This document shows, in pieces, positions 18,133 through 29,060 of a stretch of 64,000 nt of DNA; position 1 is the stretch's first letter; every line of letters begins with the position of its first letter. A program made the translations under genes and the position numbers. Source of the stretch: Bacillota bacterium. Lineage in GTDB: Bacteria; Bacillota; Clostridia; Acetivibrionales; DSM-2933. A model generated the notes under the pieces. The model was not told the origin of the DNA. It made no database searches and saw only the letters and a list, made by a program, of their open reading frames with translations. Location of the stretch: contig JAEYYB010000071.1 of NCBI GenBank assembly GCA_023430975.1, positions 79,234-143,233 on the forward strand. The letters run 5' to 3'.

Positions 18133-20310
18133 TCACTGTTTATACCTTGTCACCTCAAAAACCCCTGCTACCTTTTTCAATTTCTTAATTATCTTTTCCA
18201 ACTGCTCTGTATCAATTATCTCAAGTGTAAGATTCATTACAGCAATCTGCTCCTTAGTTGTCCTCGCATTAATAGCCTTAAGAGGAATCCGTGACTCACC
18301 TATCACATTGGTTATTTCCATAAGAAGTGCGGTTCTGTCATTTGCCATAACTGTAATATCGGCCTTGTATGCCACATTGTTGGCAGAATACCAACTGACC
18401 TCTATAATTCTCTCTGCAGTATCCGATGCATTAGTTACATTGAGACAATCCTTCCTATGAACCGATACACCTCTACCACGGGTTATATACCCTATGATAT
18501 CGTCACCTGGAACGGGGTTGCAGCATCTTGAAAGCCTGACAAGACAATTTTCTATGCCTTTAACAACAATTCCATTTTCAGGTACATTCTTTTTCTTTTT
18601 CTCAGGCTTTTGGTTGTTAACCGGCTCAAAAAACTGCTCTAATTCTTCAGGCTTCAGTGTCTTTTTATATTCCTCTTTCAGTTTGCTTATAACCTTGTTT
18701 ATGGTTATGCCTCCAAAACCGAGGCTTGCATACAAATCTTCTATCGTGTTGTAATTATACCTTTTTAACAGCAATTCAACCCAGTCCGGCTTAAAGAGCT
18801 GTGAATAAGTAAGTCCATTTTTCTTTAATTCCTTTTCAACAATTTCCTTACCCCGGATAATATTTTCTTCACGTTTTTCTTTCTTAAACCACTGATTTAT
18901 TTTATTTTTAGCCTGAGAGGTCTTAACTATCTTTAACCAATCTCTGCTCGGCCCATGGACGTTAGAAGCAGTCAAAACCTCTACAATGTCTCCATTATTC
19001 AATGAATAATCCAAGGGAACAATTTTACCGTTTACCTTTGCCCCCATCATCTTGTTACCAACTGCACTGTGGATGGCATAAGCAAAATCAATAGGTGTTG
19101 ATGCTGCAGAAAGGCTTATTACATCGCCCTTTGGAGTAAAAACAAAAACCTCGTCTGTAAAAAGGTCAATTTTTAGAGTCTCCATAAATTCTTTTGCATC
19201 ACGCATTTCCTTCTGCCATTCCAATAACTGCCTTAGCCATGACAATTTATTATCCAGATCACCGTCATTGGATTTGCCCTCTTTATACTTCCAGTGTGCA
19301 GCTATACCTACCTCAGCAATCCTGTGCATTTCCCATGTCCTGATCTGAACCTCAAATGGAACCCCCTCATGACCTATTAATGTGGTGTGAAGAGATTGGT
19401 ACATATTGGGTTTGGGCATAGCTATATAGTCTTTAAATCTACCCGGCATGGGCTTATAAAGCTCATGAACAAGTCCAAGCACTGCATAACAGTCCTTTAC
19501 CGTATGAACCAGTACACGAACCGCGAAAAGATCATAGATTTGCTCTATTGTCTTATTTTGCTCATACATTTTTTTATAGATACTGTAAAAATGCTTGGGG
19601 CGACCATCAAGGTGGGCATCTATCTCAATTTCCTTTGTCTTCTGGGTAAGGGTCTCCATGATTTCATGGATAAAGGCTTCTCTTTCTTTCCTCTTCTTTG
19701 CTATCTTTTCAACTAATTCATAGTATCCTTTGGAGTCAATATACCGAAGACTTAAGTCTTCCAGTTCCCATTTGACTCTTGACATCCCGAGCCTATGAGC
19801 TAAAGGAGCATATATTTCCAACGATTCCTTAGCCTTCTCAAGCTGTTTTTCTGGGGCCATATACTTTAAGGTCCGCATGTTGTGTAACCTGTCTGCAAGC
19901 TTTATAAGTATTACACGAATGTCCTTGGCCATTGCCAAAAACATTTTTCTTAAGTTTTCAACCTGTTGTTCTTCTTTTGTTGTATAAGGAATTTTACCAA
20001 GCTTTGTAACACCATCAACCAGATTGGCAATTTCCTCGCCAAATTTCCCCTTAAGTTGTTCAAAGGTACATGTGGTATCTTCTATAGTATCATGCAGGAG
20101 TCCCGCCATTATGGAAGTGCAGTCCAATTCAAGCTCAGCCAAAATTATTGCAACCTCTACAGGATGAGTTATGTAAGGCTCGCCTGATATTCTCTGCTGT
20201 CCGTCATGTGCAGCCTTTGAAAGCTCAAAAGCTTCTTTTAGAAGCTCAAAGTCACAATTTTTATTATATTGCTTAACTTTTTCGTATAATCGACTAAAGC
20301 CTTCGCTCAT
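18133..20310 (-). CDS. relA: Bifunctional (p)ppGpp synthetase/hydrolase
   Basis: Makes and degrades (p)ppGpp for the stringent response. Domains in order: HD hydrolase (THPVEVAIILAEL, LLHDTIEDT, about 40-90), synthetase (YDLFAVRVLV, PMPGRFKDYIAMP about 290-310), TGS (about 380-445, VFVFTPKGDVI), a zinc-finger/helical segment, and a C-terminal ACT domain (about 650-725). Both hydrolase and synthetase signatures are intact, so this is the long Rel type. Start MSEGFSRLYEK at 20310 is chosen for its GGAGGAG site; the frame extends nine codons further without one. Lies between recJ and dtd. Confidence 0.96.
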   Translation of the reverse strand: MSEGFSRLYEKVKQYNKNCDFELLKEAFELSKAAHDGQQRISGEPYITHPVEVAIILAELELDCTSIMAGLLHDTIEDTTCTFEQLKGKFGEEIANLVDGVTKLGKIPYTTKEEQQVENLRKMFLAMAKDIRVILIKLADRLHNMRTLKYMAPEKQLEKAKESLEIYAPLAHRLGMSRVKWELEDLSLRYIDSKGYYELVEKIAKKRKEREAFIHEIMETLTQKTKEIEIDAHLDGRPKHFYSIYKKMYEQNKTIEQIYDLFAVRVLVHTVKDCYAVLGLVHELYKPMPGRFKDYIAMPKPNMYQSLHTTLIGHEGVPFEVQIRTWEMHRIAEVGIAAHWKYKEGKSNDGDLDNKLSWLRQLLEWQKEMRDAKEFMETLKIDLFTDEVFVFTPKGDVISLSAASTPIDFAYAIHSAVGNKMMGAKVNGKIVPLDYSLNNGDIVEVLTASNVHGPSRDWLKIVKTSQAKNKINQWFKKEKREENIIRGKEIVEKELKKNGLTYSQLFKPDWVELLLKRYNYNTIEDLYASLGFGGITINKVISKLKEEYKKTLKPEELEQFFEPVNNQKPEKKKKNVPENGIVVKGIENCLVRLSRCCNPVPGDDIIGYITRGRGVSVHRKDCLNVTNASDTAERIIEVSWYSANNVAYKADITVMANDRTALLMEITNVIGESRIPLKAINARTTKEQIAVMNLTLEIIDTEQLEKIIKKLKKVAGVFEVTRYKQ

Positions 20311-20340
20311 GAACCCTACTCCTCCCAAATATTGCAATGA

Positions 20341-22821
20341 TTATTTTACAATTTGAAACAATTGAAGTTTTTTATATAAACTTGAATTATCAAGGCTTGT
20401 TTTCCCTTTTACATCTTTATTGAAATCTATAGAAACATGGTAATCGTCTTTGTAATGAGCTTTCAAAAGCCCTAATTCACCAAATATTTCAATGCTTTTT
20501 TTCAGTTTAAAATAGTTCATATTAATTTTATAATTCAAGGCAATCTTCCTGGACAGAACAACCATATTACCAAGCAGTAAACTGTTTATGCAGTTTGCCC
20601 TCATATACCTGTAAACTGCTTCAATATCCTGCCTTTTTAATACTACATCCATTCCTTCTTGTTTGTCGGTCCCGGACAAAAGGCATATACAATCAGATCC
20701 ATGACCTTTTAATCTATTATATACCAAATCTATATAACCAGGGACTGACCATAACCCATAAAACACCACTCTATCTGCATTAAAGCTGTCCATACCCTCA
20801 ATGCAAGGATTGATAACAAGTGTTGTTCCTGCATCGTCTTGACCATTAAAACAAGTATAACAGATATTTAATTTCTTTTTAATACACCCATGCAAATTTT
20901 CATGCATTTTTTTTATTTTTTTAGCACTTTCCATCGAATTTACAAGAATTATAGTTTTTTTATCATCATTAATGAACAATTTTACTTTATCTTCAATTTC
21001 CTCTGTGTCTTGGAATACCATTTCACAAACTTGATTATCTTGATAATTATTACCAACATTTTCAACTACAAAACCTACACATTTCTCCAGACTGTTATAA
21101 AATTTTTGCTCACTCACAATTTCCTTTGAGTACTTTATGTCCTTCAAAACAAGCTGGGCCCTATCAACAGAATTCCATGTATTTTTATCCAATGAGCATA
21201 CCACATCAACAAAGTCTTCACTCAATAGTTCCTTAGTGAGATTCCCCATATTGAATCCTATAGCATCAACCGAAAGGCCCTGATCTTCAAAAACTACCTT
21301 AAGATGCCTATCATTGCCAACAGCCCTTAAATCAGCTATTCTGACATTCTCATACAAAAATAACGGACTTGGGTTTCCTACCCCGAAGGGTGACATCATC
21401 TCAATTTCCGAAATACTCTTTAAGTTTATTTCATTCTTTACAAGTCTTACGTCTATTTTAACCTTAGGAATAAGGTCTTCTTCTTTCATGTTATTATCGG
21501 CAAAATTGTTTATAAGTCTATCAAATTCTTCGAGGTTTTCCTCCTTTAATGTGACCCCTGCAGCCATCTCATGACCGCCATAATTATCCAGAAGGTTTTC
21601 ACAAGCACATAGAGCCATAAACATGTTGAGCCCTTCTATACTTCTCCCTGAGCCCTTTAAAACACCATTTTCACATGACAGTATTATGCACGGCTTATAA
21701 TACCTTTCTGTTACTTTTGATGCTGCAATACCTATAACACCATGGTGCCATCCCTCTCCTGCCACTACCATGACTTTTTTATCTTTATATTTATTGTCCG
21801 ACTCAATTTTATTCAGCACTTCATCTATAATAGCAGATTCTATGTCCTGCCTGGCCTTGTTTTCGCCGCTTAAAAGGCCAGCAATCTCCATAGCTGTGGT
21901 CCTGTCTTTAGTGGTAAAAAGTGTTACTGCCCTTTTAGCATCACCCATTCTTCCTGCCGCATTTATCCTTGGGGCAATTATAAAAGCAACCATCCATGTG
22001 GTTATGTCATCATTATTCTTATTGCAGTGCTTCAATAGTTCCATAAGCCCAATATTTGTTGTATTTTTCATTATTTTTAGGCCGTTACTTGCTATTATTC
22101 TGTTTTCACCTACAAGAGGTACTACATCAGCGATTGTCCCAATAGTTACAATATCAAGATATTTATAATGTATATCTCCAAGCTGAAGCCTCCCACATAG
22201 TGCCGACACCAGTTTATAGGCAATACCAACACCAGCTAACTCTTTAAATGGATATGGACAATCCTGCCTTTTGGGATTTATAACTGCAAAAGCATCCGGA
22301 ATGTCTTCTCTGCATTCATGATGGTCTGTTATTATTATGTCAATACCGTTACTATTAATATAGTCTACTTCACTTATGGCAGATATACCGCAATCAACAG
22401 TTATAACCAGCTGACATCCCAAATTAACTATAATCTCAGCAGTATCAAGGGTTATACCGTAACCGTCATCTATTCTGTTGGGTATAAAAAAATCCAGATT
22501 AGCACCCAGACTGCTTAAAAAATTGTATAAAACGGATGTGCTTGTGACACCATCCACATCATAGTCACCGTAAATTAAAATTTTCTGGCCTTTCTCTATT
22601 GCTTCTAAAATTCTATCAACCGCCTTGTCCATGTCCTTCATCAGAAAAGGATCATGAAGCTTATCTTTTGAGGGGTTTAGAAAACTCTTTATATAATCCC
22701 TATCGTTAATGCCCCTGCTTAAAAAAATTTTTGCCAGGAGTGTTGAGATCTGTGCTTCTTTAGATAGCTTTAAAACATCCTCATCTTTTACTTCATTGCA
22801 AATCCACTTTTTATCAAACAT
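20341..22821 (-). CDS. recJ: Single-stranded-DNA-specific exonuclease RecJ
   Basis: 5'-3' exonuclease for recombination repair and mismatch repair. The DHH-family core is clear: YGDYDVDGVTSTSVL (about 82-96), TVDCGIS, ITDHHE (about 159-164) and APRINAAGRMGDA, followed by the DHHA1 region (GSGRSIEGLN, NYGGHEMAAG). At 826 residues it is longer than E. coli RecJ because it carries the extra C-terminal region common in Firmicutes. First gene of the recJ-relA-dtd-MBL run, with a strong promoter about 90 bases upstream. GGTGG is the ribosome binding site. Confidence 0.95.
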   Translation of the reverse strand: MFDKKWICNEVKDEDVLKLSKEAQISTLLAKIFLSRGINDRDYIKSFLNPSKDKLHDPFLMKDMDKAVDRILEAIEKGQKILIYGDYDVDGVTSTSVLYNFLSSLGANLDFFIPNRIDDGYGITLDTAEIIVNLGCQLVITVDCGISAISEVDYINSNGIDIIITDHHECREDIPDAFAVINPKRQDCPYPFKELAGVGIAYKLVSALCGRLQLGDIHYKYLDIVTIGTIADVVPLVGENRIIASNGLKIMKNTTNIGLMELLKHCNKNNDDITTWMVAFIIAPRINAAGRMGDAKRAVTLFTTKDRTTAMEIAGLLSGENKARQDIESAIIDEVLNKIESDNKYKDKKVMVVAGEGWHHGVIGIAASKVTERYYKPCIILSCENGVLKGSGRSIEGLNMFMALCACENLLDNYGGHEMAAGVTLKEENLEEFDRLINNFADNNMKEEDLIPKVKIDVRLVKNEINLKSISEIEMMSPFGVGNPSPLFLYENVRIADLRAVGNDRHLKVVFEDQGLSVDAIGFNMGNLTKELLSEDFVDVVCSLDKNTWNSVDRAQLVLKDIKYSKEIVSEQKFYNSLEKCVGFVVENVGNNYQDNQVCEMVFQDTEEIEDKVKLFINDDKKTIILVNSMESAKKIKKMHENLHGCIKKKLNICYTCFNGQDDAGTTLVINPCIEGMDSFNADRVVFYGLWSVPGYIDLVYNRLKGHGSDCICLLSGTDKQEGMDVVLKRQDIEAVYRYMRANCINSLLLGNMVVLSRKIALNYKINMNYFKLKKSIEIFGELGLLKAHYKDDYHVSIDFNKDVKGKTSLDNSSLYKKLQLFQIVK

Positions 22822-22904
22822 CCGAAATCCACCTGTATTCCTAAAGAGAAATTCTAAAAAAATTACCTCACCCTAATTAAAGTGTGAAGTAAAATCTTAT
22901 CCCA

Positions 22905-22933
22905 ATTATAATGTATTTAATTTAAAGTTGCAA
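22905..22933 (-). promoter_or_regulatory. Promoter for the recJ-relA-dtd operon
   Basis: On the minus strand TTGCAA, 17 bases, TATAAT; a near-consensus vegetative promoter ending about 84 bases before the recJ start. Confidence 0.75.
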
Positions 22934-22949
22934 CAAAGCCTTATTATTG

Positions 22950-23912
22950 TCATTTCTTTCTTTCAAAAATAGCTGTAATATAACTTGTTGTTGAATCGCT
23001 GTATGTTTTTGCTATTCTTGCAGAATTGTCATGCCCTAAAAGTCTTAACCCACCAGTTCCTGCGTCTTTCATTACAGTAAGGAAAGTCATAATTGAAGGC
23101 GGTGAATCCATATTGTCATTGGTCATTTGGCTTATAGCACTAATATCCCATGCTTTTAAAGCTCTTAATGTAATTTCATCCATCTTGTCGGCTTTTTCTG
23201 GAGTAAGATAATGTGAAAAATCCACCGATGCTATGACCAGGGCTTTCTTTTGGGAAATACTGCTAAAAATTTTATGTCCCAGCTCAATGGAATTTTTCAT
23301 TCCATAATTACCATGGAGTATAATAGGTACAATTTTTGCATTAGGCAGATAATATTTGATATATGGCACAATAGAGGATATCGAATGCTCCTCTTCAAGC
23401 AATCTGGTTTTGCTCTCTGATGCCTTTATCCCCGTAATACTTTTTATCAGCTTATCATCAGGCTCCAAAACGCCAAAGGGTGTAGACCATTTTTCCAAAG
23501 CGGTGTTAATCATATGGCTGCCTTCCCTTTTATGGTTTGGTCCAATAACAACAACACAATCATAATCTCCATTTGATAATGTTTTAAAAAAGGAGGCTAT
23601 AAGATCACAAGCTAAAAGATGGTGTGGAACTATCCCACCTGCAATATCCCCTGTATGAGGCTCTTGTTTGTTTGCGATCCTTATGGATTGCATGAATTCA
23701 GCATCATTATAATAAATACATCTGATCATGTCCTTTATTATAGGAGTGCTTGTAATACTGATTTCAGATTCTTTCCTTTCAGATGTTTTTGTACCTGTAG
23801 GATTTATGCCATTTTCAATGTTTCCGGAAGATTTGCTGCATGCAGCAAATCCTCCTACCATGAATAATATTATTAAAGTTGTGATGGTTTTTTTAAATGA
23901 TTTATTCATCAT
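22950..23912 (-). CDS. Memo-like (AmmeMemoRadiSam protein B) lipoprotein
   Basis: A 320-residue protein of the MEMO1/AMMECR-associated family. It opens with a lipoprotein signal peptide (KKTITTLIILFMVGGFAAC, lipobox GFAAC at about 20-24) and a Ser/Thr/Lys linker, so it should be anchored outside the cell. The Memo domain shows GGIVPHHLLA, VVIGPNHKREG and ASVDFSHYL; the His residues match the metal site of the family. The usual partner proteins (AMMECR1 domain and radical SAM) are not next to it. The stop of the alpha-2-macroglobulin-like gene lies just upstream, so the two are likely co-expressed. Biochemical role unknown. Confidence 0.85.
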   Translation of the reverse strand: MMNKSFKKTITTLIILFMVGGFAACSKSSGNIENGINPTGTKTSERKESEISITSTPIIKDMIRCIYYNDAEFMQSIRIANKQEPHTGDIAGGIVPHHLLACDLIASFFKTLSNGDYDCVVVIGPNHKREGSHMINTALEKWSTPFGVLEPDDKLIKSITGIKASESKTRLLEEEHSISSIVPYIKYYLPNAKIVPIILHGNYGMKNSIELGHKIFSSISQKKALVIASVDFSHYLTPEKADKMDEITLRALKAWDISAISQMTNDNMDSPPSIMTFLTVMKDAGTGGLRLLGHDNSARIAKTYSDSTTSYITAIFERKK

Positions 23913-23916
23913 ATAT

Positions 23917-26900
23917 CTACCTTGTTATTTTGACTTTTATCATGTCTGAAATTCCGGCAGCACTGCTTCCATAATGCTTTATAAATGTATTATCGGCAGT
24001 AAAATCACCAGGGGAAACTGCTCTTGCAAAGTATTTAATTTCCTTAGGCTTCTCTTTGCTGTTTTTGCTGTAGTAAACGGTGAAAACAACCTTCTGTCCT
24101 GAAACCTCGTCAGGATAATACCTGTTTTCAATATATTCCTTGCCCTCAACATACCTGAATCCGCAAGGCAGTACATCCGTTATCTCATAGAAGCCATCAG
24201 GTGCCGCTTTTGAAAATTCGGGTTTTATGGTTATTGATACTATATCAGATTGTTTGAAAGAAGCCGTATTCTTTCCGTTATATTGCCTATTAAGCTTTAC
24301 TAATTTACTTTCTTCCGTAATAGAGTCTTTTATTTGTCCCTTAAAGGTTGAGGTTACTGCAATTTCACCTTGAATATTGCTGAATTTAATGCTTGCAAGG
24401 CTCTTTGAAGTCAGTTGAATCCTGAATTTATCAGCCTTCTTAAGCTCGACATCCTTTTTCTTGCCATCAAGTTCATAGGTAAACCTACTGGTCTTTTGAG
24501 TGTCAGGCACCGTATTCATTGCATAATTCATTCTTTCAAGGTTGGTTATTATATCTCTTCCCGAATTTTGAGAAATATACCTGTGGAGTCCTTCCTTTTC
24601 AGGCAGATCAAGCTTAAGAGCTGCCAATGAGCATAATGCAGTAATCTCAATTATATCGTCCTTACTTGTTCCAAAATCCATGTATGCTAACGGGTCGATT
24701 TTCTTGAGCTTGCCCTCTGTTACCTTGGCATATTCCTCCCTGGCAGTCTTTATATCCCCCAACTCTGCAAGGGCCAGGCATAGATATATCTTATCCTTGT
24801 ATGATATCCCATTTGATGTCAGCAAGTTTTTGACATCATACAGTACCGGCTCACTTAGAGATGCCAGCCCGTAGTAGGATGCAGCTACATCTGTCGGCTG
24901 TGACTCTTTATCCTCTATGGTTTTATAGAAATAGAGTTTTAAGCTGCTCTTGTCAAATTCATCTTGGGAAATAGCACATATTTTAGCAGATAACTCAGGA
25001 TCGGCACTATCATATTTAAGTAAAGCTATTCCTCCGTTTTCCAACTGATATTTGGTAAATTCAAAGTCTTCCTCCATGCTATTAACCTGAAAATATTTCT
25101 TCAAGAGATCCTGGGAAAGCTTCCTGCAAAGCTTTTGATCAACCCTTTCTCCCCATGTGCAATCTAAAGACCACAGTGTATCCGAAAACTCAGATATAGC
25201 TGCATTATAAAACTCAAGAGTTGTAAGGGTTTTGCCCCCCTCAATTTTCAAGCCGTCTGCAAGTTTATATGTTTTGAATTTTTCTGCCTCCAATATATTT
25301 GTAACAACTGAAAAGTCCTTCTTAATTCCATCATTGAAGTCTTTACATTTCACCTTAACTGTAACGGAGTACTGTCCCTCCTTAAGGCTGCCAAGGGACT
25401 GGCTTGTAAAGAGATTTACCTTTCCAGTTTTATTAAATTCCTTTTTAACTCCATTATTTCCTTCCAATAATACACTGTATGCTACATCATCGCCGCTCTT
25501 AACACCCGTTCCAAAAGCCCTCATTGTTATTTCAGGGTTATCATTTTCCATAAATATTTTGTTAAAGATAATATCTGCAAAAAACGGCAGCTTGACATTA
25601 ATATTGGTCTTTCCGTTTCCTGCCTTCAAATCCTCTGATACACCCTGGTAGGTAATTCTCCATGACGTAAGGTTATCGGGCACCTTAAAGCTTGCCTTGG
25701 CTTTTCCATCCGCCCCGACTTTGACTGTATCAAAATATGCATTATCTTTAAAGTCTGAACGGATAGTCTTGTCTCCTCCTTCACCGCATTCTGCACCGCC
25801 GAACCTGTTTAAATCAGTCGGCTGATAAGAGAAATATTTGGCTTCCTCCCCTTCAGAAATGTTTTTTAAGTATATGGACCCCAATATGTCTACATACTGA
25901 CCCTGTATCGCAAAAAACGCTTCATCTACAACGCTTATATTCACATCAGCAGAACAGGGATTTCCTGATTTATCCTTCACCTCTATATCAAGGTTAGCTG
26001 TATCTCCAGGCTTGTAATCGTCTTTATCTGGTTTTACATTTATTTCAAGCTCTTTTTCCAAACAATCATATAAAATATTGGTGCTTCCTGCATCATATAC
26101 ATTTTTACCGTCAAAATACACGGCCTTTACATATATATTCGGTATTTTGTTTTTATCCATTTCGAAGGAGTATTTAAAGTCTTCAGATATGCTGTAACCT
26201 GCCAATCCTTTCCTCTGTGCTACAAACAATACCCTTGCATCCGGCTTTTTAATAAGGCTTTCACCGCCATACTTAACCTCAATCACAGCCTTTTCACCAA
26301 GTTTGTATGTGTCTTTTCCAGCTTCAGTTACCAGGGAGTATGTTTTAAACTCGGAATTGTAAAAGTTGTAGTAGTTATTGATGTAGTTTGTTTCCTCAAT
26401 CATCCCGCCTTTGCTGTCGGCTCCTGCAACCTTTACATAATATACCCTGTATTCCTTGGAGCTCTTTTCAATAGGAACACTGAATTCGTATACACCATTT
26501 GATGTTGTAAAATTTTCTTCCTTTATAACACTTTCAACTTCTTTATATTCGTACTTTTTCTCAACCCTTTTATTTATGAAATCATAATATTCTCCAATAA
26601 CTTTTTGCTCCCAGTGCTTTTCGTAAACTTTTGCCTTCAATCTCCTATCTACAGCTTTTCCTTTATAAAAGCTTTCATCCTGATACACTATATCTCCATG
26701 TTCTTTTACTTTGTCAATATCAATAAGGTTTGTCTCCACCTTTATCCTGGCTGCATTATTTGAAACCTCGGATTTTACCTCCACCATTGTATCCCTTGGA
26801 AATACAGTTACAGAGCCTGATGAGCTTATAACGGTTTCTTCAGACTGGCTATTGTTTACAAAAAGGTTAAATGTAGTAGGTCTCCATGAACTGTCTTGAT

Positions 26901-28887
26901 AAAAGCTTTCAGGGATAAAGTTTAAACTTCCATGACCGTCATCTCCACATGAGATAACACCATTCGTATGCCGATTAATACCAGCATCATATTCTAGTTT
27001 TATCCCAGGAACCGGAGAGCCTTCAAAAAAGCTGGCCTGTATATCAAAATTAACCTTTTCCCATGCTGCAACAATTTTCTTATCAGGCTCTACATCTATT
27101 CTATATGCAGGTTTGACATATTCCCTTACCTCAAAAGAGCGTTCAATAATAGTTCTTTCGCCGAATTTCAGCATAATGGAATAACTGCCTGACGCAAGAT
27201 TATCCAGAGTAATCTCATCCTTTATGAGCCCCGAAGAAGTGAGCTTGATTTCCTTCGTTTGAAGGCCTGGAAGATCATTTTCTTCAAAGTATGAGTAATC
27301 ATACCTGTAAAGAACCAGCTCTGCCTTTTCAGGCAATGGCTTAGCATCTCTAGGTCTAACCATACCCCATACCCTGACTGTATCATTAGGCAGATACATT
27401 TCTCTATCCAGATACATATAGGTCCAGTACAAATCGTTTACAGGTTCTTCTCCATCTTTATTCATATACCAGTTGGTTTTTGTCACATAGGCAAAGAAAG
27501 TAGGCTTGTTTTTGTTATTGATTTTAAATATGCGATAACCTATATCTTCAGGAATGTTAACCTTACCATCTATAAATGCAAGCCCATCATTTCCCGAAGT
27601 TGCCTTTTGATTTTCATCGGTGGTAACTGTTGCATCCCCCAATGGCTTGCCGCTTATGGAATCATTGAGCCAAACCAGTGTCTTATCCCTACACACTGAG
27701 ATATATGTGGAAATGTCGCTGACCTGCAAAAGTGTCCTAAATGTTCTGCTTCCATACTTGATTCTTATAAGGTATTGCCCTTCAGGCAGCTTTGCCGGAA
27801 AACTTATATAACTGTAATAGTAGTCATCATTTGTATTTTCCACTTTTGAATTGAAGGATGATATTTTTTCTATCTTCAAGGAATCCAGTTGATCATTATT
27901 GGAGTCCTTGACAGCCCAGTACGGCAAACTATTCATTATTTCGACAGACTTTAAAAAGTCGTTGTCATCCTGATACTTTAGAACATCAATGGACACATTA
28001 CCGTCCTTAATCTTGTCATATGTATTTACCTGGAGAACAGGAACAACGTCTGACCCAAAGTTGTATATCGCTTGTGAAAACCATAATCCCGGTTCAGATT
28101 GTTGATTATCATTTTGAGGGTTATTGGTCTGGAATTTAAATATATAGTCCTTTTCCAGCTTATCCTCTCCATCTTTAAGTCCCAATCCCTTTTTTAAAGT
28201 AACTGTATAAATCATTCCAGGCTCAAGCTTCTCAGGTACAAAAACAGCCACCTTTTTATGGTACTCAAACCGTCCCTTAACCTTTGGGCTTATTTCAAAA
28301 TACTTGTCAAATTCCTGAAAATTCTCATGGCTCATGGTAATTTCAATGCCCGTATTGGTTTCTACATTTGTAGCCATATCCCTTGGCAGGGTTCTAACTA
28401 CCCTGAAGGTCTTTTTAGTCTGGAATGCCCAGGAATAATTATTTGAAGATTGGCCCTCAGGTATTTCATCTTGTGAAGCTTTAGTCCCCAGTGCTTCAAA
28501 TTTATATACACTGTTGGGCACTAAAGGCTCATCCGCTTTAACACTGAATGAAGTTGCAGAAAGCTTCTTAACGGAAAAAGGTACATTTGGAGTAATCTTA
28601 AGAGCCTTTTTAATATAACTCTCATCACACTCTTTTTCACTGGTTACTTTAAAGCCTGAATTAACCTCAACACCTGTACCATCATAGCTTAGTGGCTCAA
28701 TATTAGTTATTTTTACAACTCTTTCAACTTTTGCAGTCTGTGAATTTGAAGTAAGCTTTTCCTTGTAGTCGGATTTAAAAAACAACCTGTTAACTGCAAA
28801 TGCTGTTATGGCAATAAATATTATAGTTGCAACAATAATTGCTGTAACCGCAAACTTATTGCTTTTATACAAATCTTTTATATTCAT
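23917..28887 (-). CDS. Alpha-2-macroglobulin-like membrane-anchored protein without thioester motif
   Basis: A 1656-residue protein with one N-terminal membrane segment (about 14-36) and a large external part built of beta domains. An Ig-like region comes first (paired EPLVPNSVYKF and KLEPGMIYTVTL type boxes), then macroglobulin MG domains (DTVRVWGMVRP at about 490, KPAYRIDVEPDK), then the A2M core with DNLTSWRITYQGVS. Bacterial A2M proteins trap or block proteases at the cell surface. Where the thioester CxEQ is expected (about residue 1243) the sequence reads LDCTWGERVDQKLC, with no CxEQ, so covalent trapping is not predicted. The start is ATG 28887 after GGGAGG. Co-directional with the Memo-like lipoprotein. 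Confidence 0.88.
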   Translation of the reverse strand: MNIKDLYKSNKFAVTAIIVATIIFIAITAFAVNRLFFKSDYKEKLTSNSQTAKVERVVKITNIEPLSYDGTGVEVNSGFKVTSEKECDESYIKKALKITPNVPFSVKKLSATSFSVKADEPLVPNSVYKFEALGTKASQDEIPEGQSSNNYSWAFQTKKTFRVVRTLPRDMATNVETNTGIEITMSHENFQEFDKYFEISPKVKGRFEYHKKVAVFVPEKLEPGMIYTVTLKKGLGLKDGEDKLEKDYIFKFQTNNPQNDNQQSEPGLWFSQAIYNFGSDVVPVLQVNTYDKIKDGNVSIDVLKYQDDNDFLKSVEIMNSLPYWAVKDSNNDQLDSLKIEKISSFNSKVENTNDDYYYSYISFPAKLPEGQYLIRIKYGSRTFRTLLQVSDISTYISVCRDKTLVWLNDSISGKPLGDATVTTDENQKATSGNDGLAFIDGKVNIPEDIGYRIFKINNKNKPTFFAYVTKTNWYMNKDGEEPVNDLYWTYMYLDREMYLPNDTVRVWGMVRPRDAKPLPEKAELVLYRYDYSYFEENDLPGLQTKEIKLTSSGLIKDEITLDNLASGSYSIMLKFGERTIIERSFEVREYVKPAYRIDVEPDKKIVAAWEKVNFDIQASFFEGSPVPGIKLEYDAGINRHTNGVISCGDDGHGSLNFIPESFYQDSSWRPTTFNLFVNNSQSEETVISSSGSVTVFPRDTMVEVKSEVSNNAARIKVETNLIDIDKVKEHGDIVYQDESFYKGKAVDRRLKAKVYEKHWEQKVIGEYYDFINKRVEKKYEYKEVESVIKEENFTTSNGVYEFSVPIEKSSKEYRVYYVKVAGADSKGGMIEETNYINNYYNFYNSEFKTYSLVTEAGKDTYKLGEKAVIEVKYGGESLIKKPDARVLFVAQRKGLAGYSISEDFKYSFEMDKNKIPNIYVKAVYFDGKNVYDAGSTNILYDCLEKELEINVKPDKDDYKPGDTANLDIEVKDKSGNPCSADVNISVVDEAFFAIQGQYVDILGSIYLKNISEGEEAKYFSYQPTDLNRFGGAECGEGGDKTIRSDFKDNAYFDTVKVGADGKAKASFKVPDNLTSWRITYQGVSEDLKAGNGKTNINVKLPFFADIIFNKIFMENDNPEITMRAFGTGVKSGDDVAYSVLLEGNNGVKKEFNKTGKVNLFTSQSLGSLKEGQYSVTVKVKCKDFNDGIKKDFSVVTNILEAEKFKTYKLADGLKIEGGKTLTTLEFYNAAISEFSDTLWSLDCTWGERVDQKLCRKLSQDLLKKYFQVNSMEEDFEFTKYQLENGGIALLKYDSADPELSAKICAISQDEFDKSSLKLYFYKTIEDKESQPTDVAASYYGLASLSEPVLYDVKNLLTSNGISYKDKIYLCLALAELGDIKTAREEYAKVTEGKLKKIDPLAYMDFGTSKDDIIEITALCSLAALKLDLPEKEGLHRYISQNSGRDIITNLERMNYAMNTVPDTQKTSRFTYELDGKKKDVELKKADKFRIQLTSKSLASIKFSNIQGEIAVTSTFKGQIKDSITEESKLVKLNRQYNGKNTASFKQSDIVSITIKPEFSKAAPDGFYEITDVLPCGFRYVEGKEYIENRYYPDEVSGQKVVFTVYYSKNSKEKPKEIKYFARAVSPGDFTADNTFIKHYGSSAAGISDMIKVKITR

Positions 28888-29060
28888 CAAATTTCCCTCC
28901 CATTAAATCTTATTTCATTGCTTAATAATTTCATTGCAGCATATGAGTAGAATATATTATATTCTAATATTACTACAAATCTCCACATAATAATTTACAA
29001 AATAGTTAAGGATAGTTGATAAATAAATTCTTTCATAAATTTCCCATATATACAAAAAAA

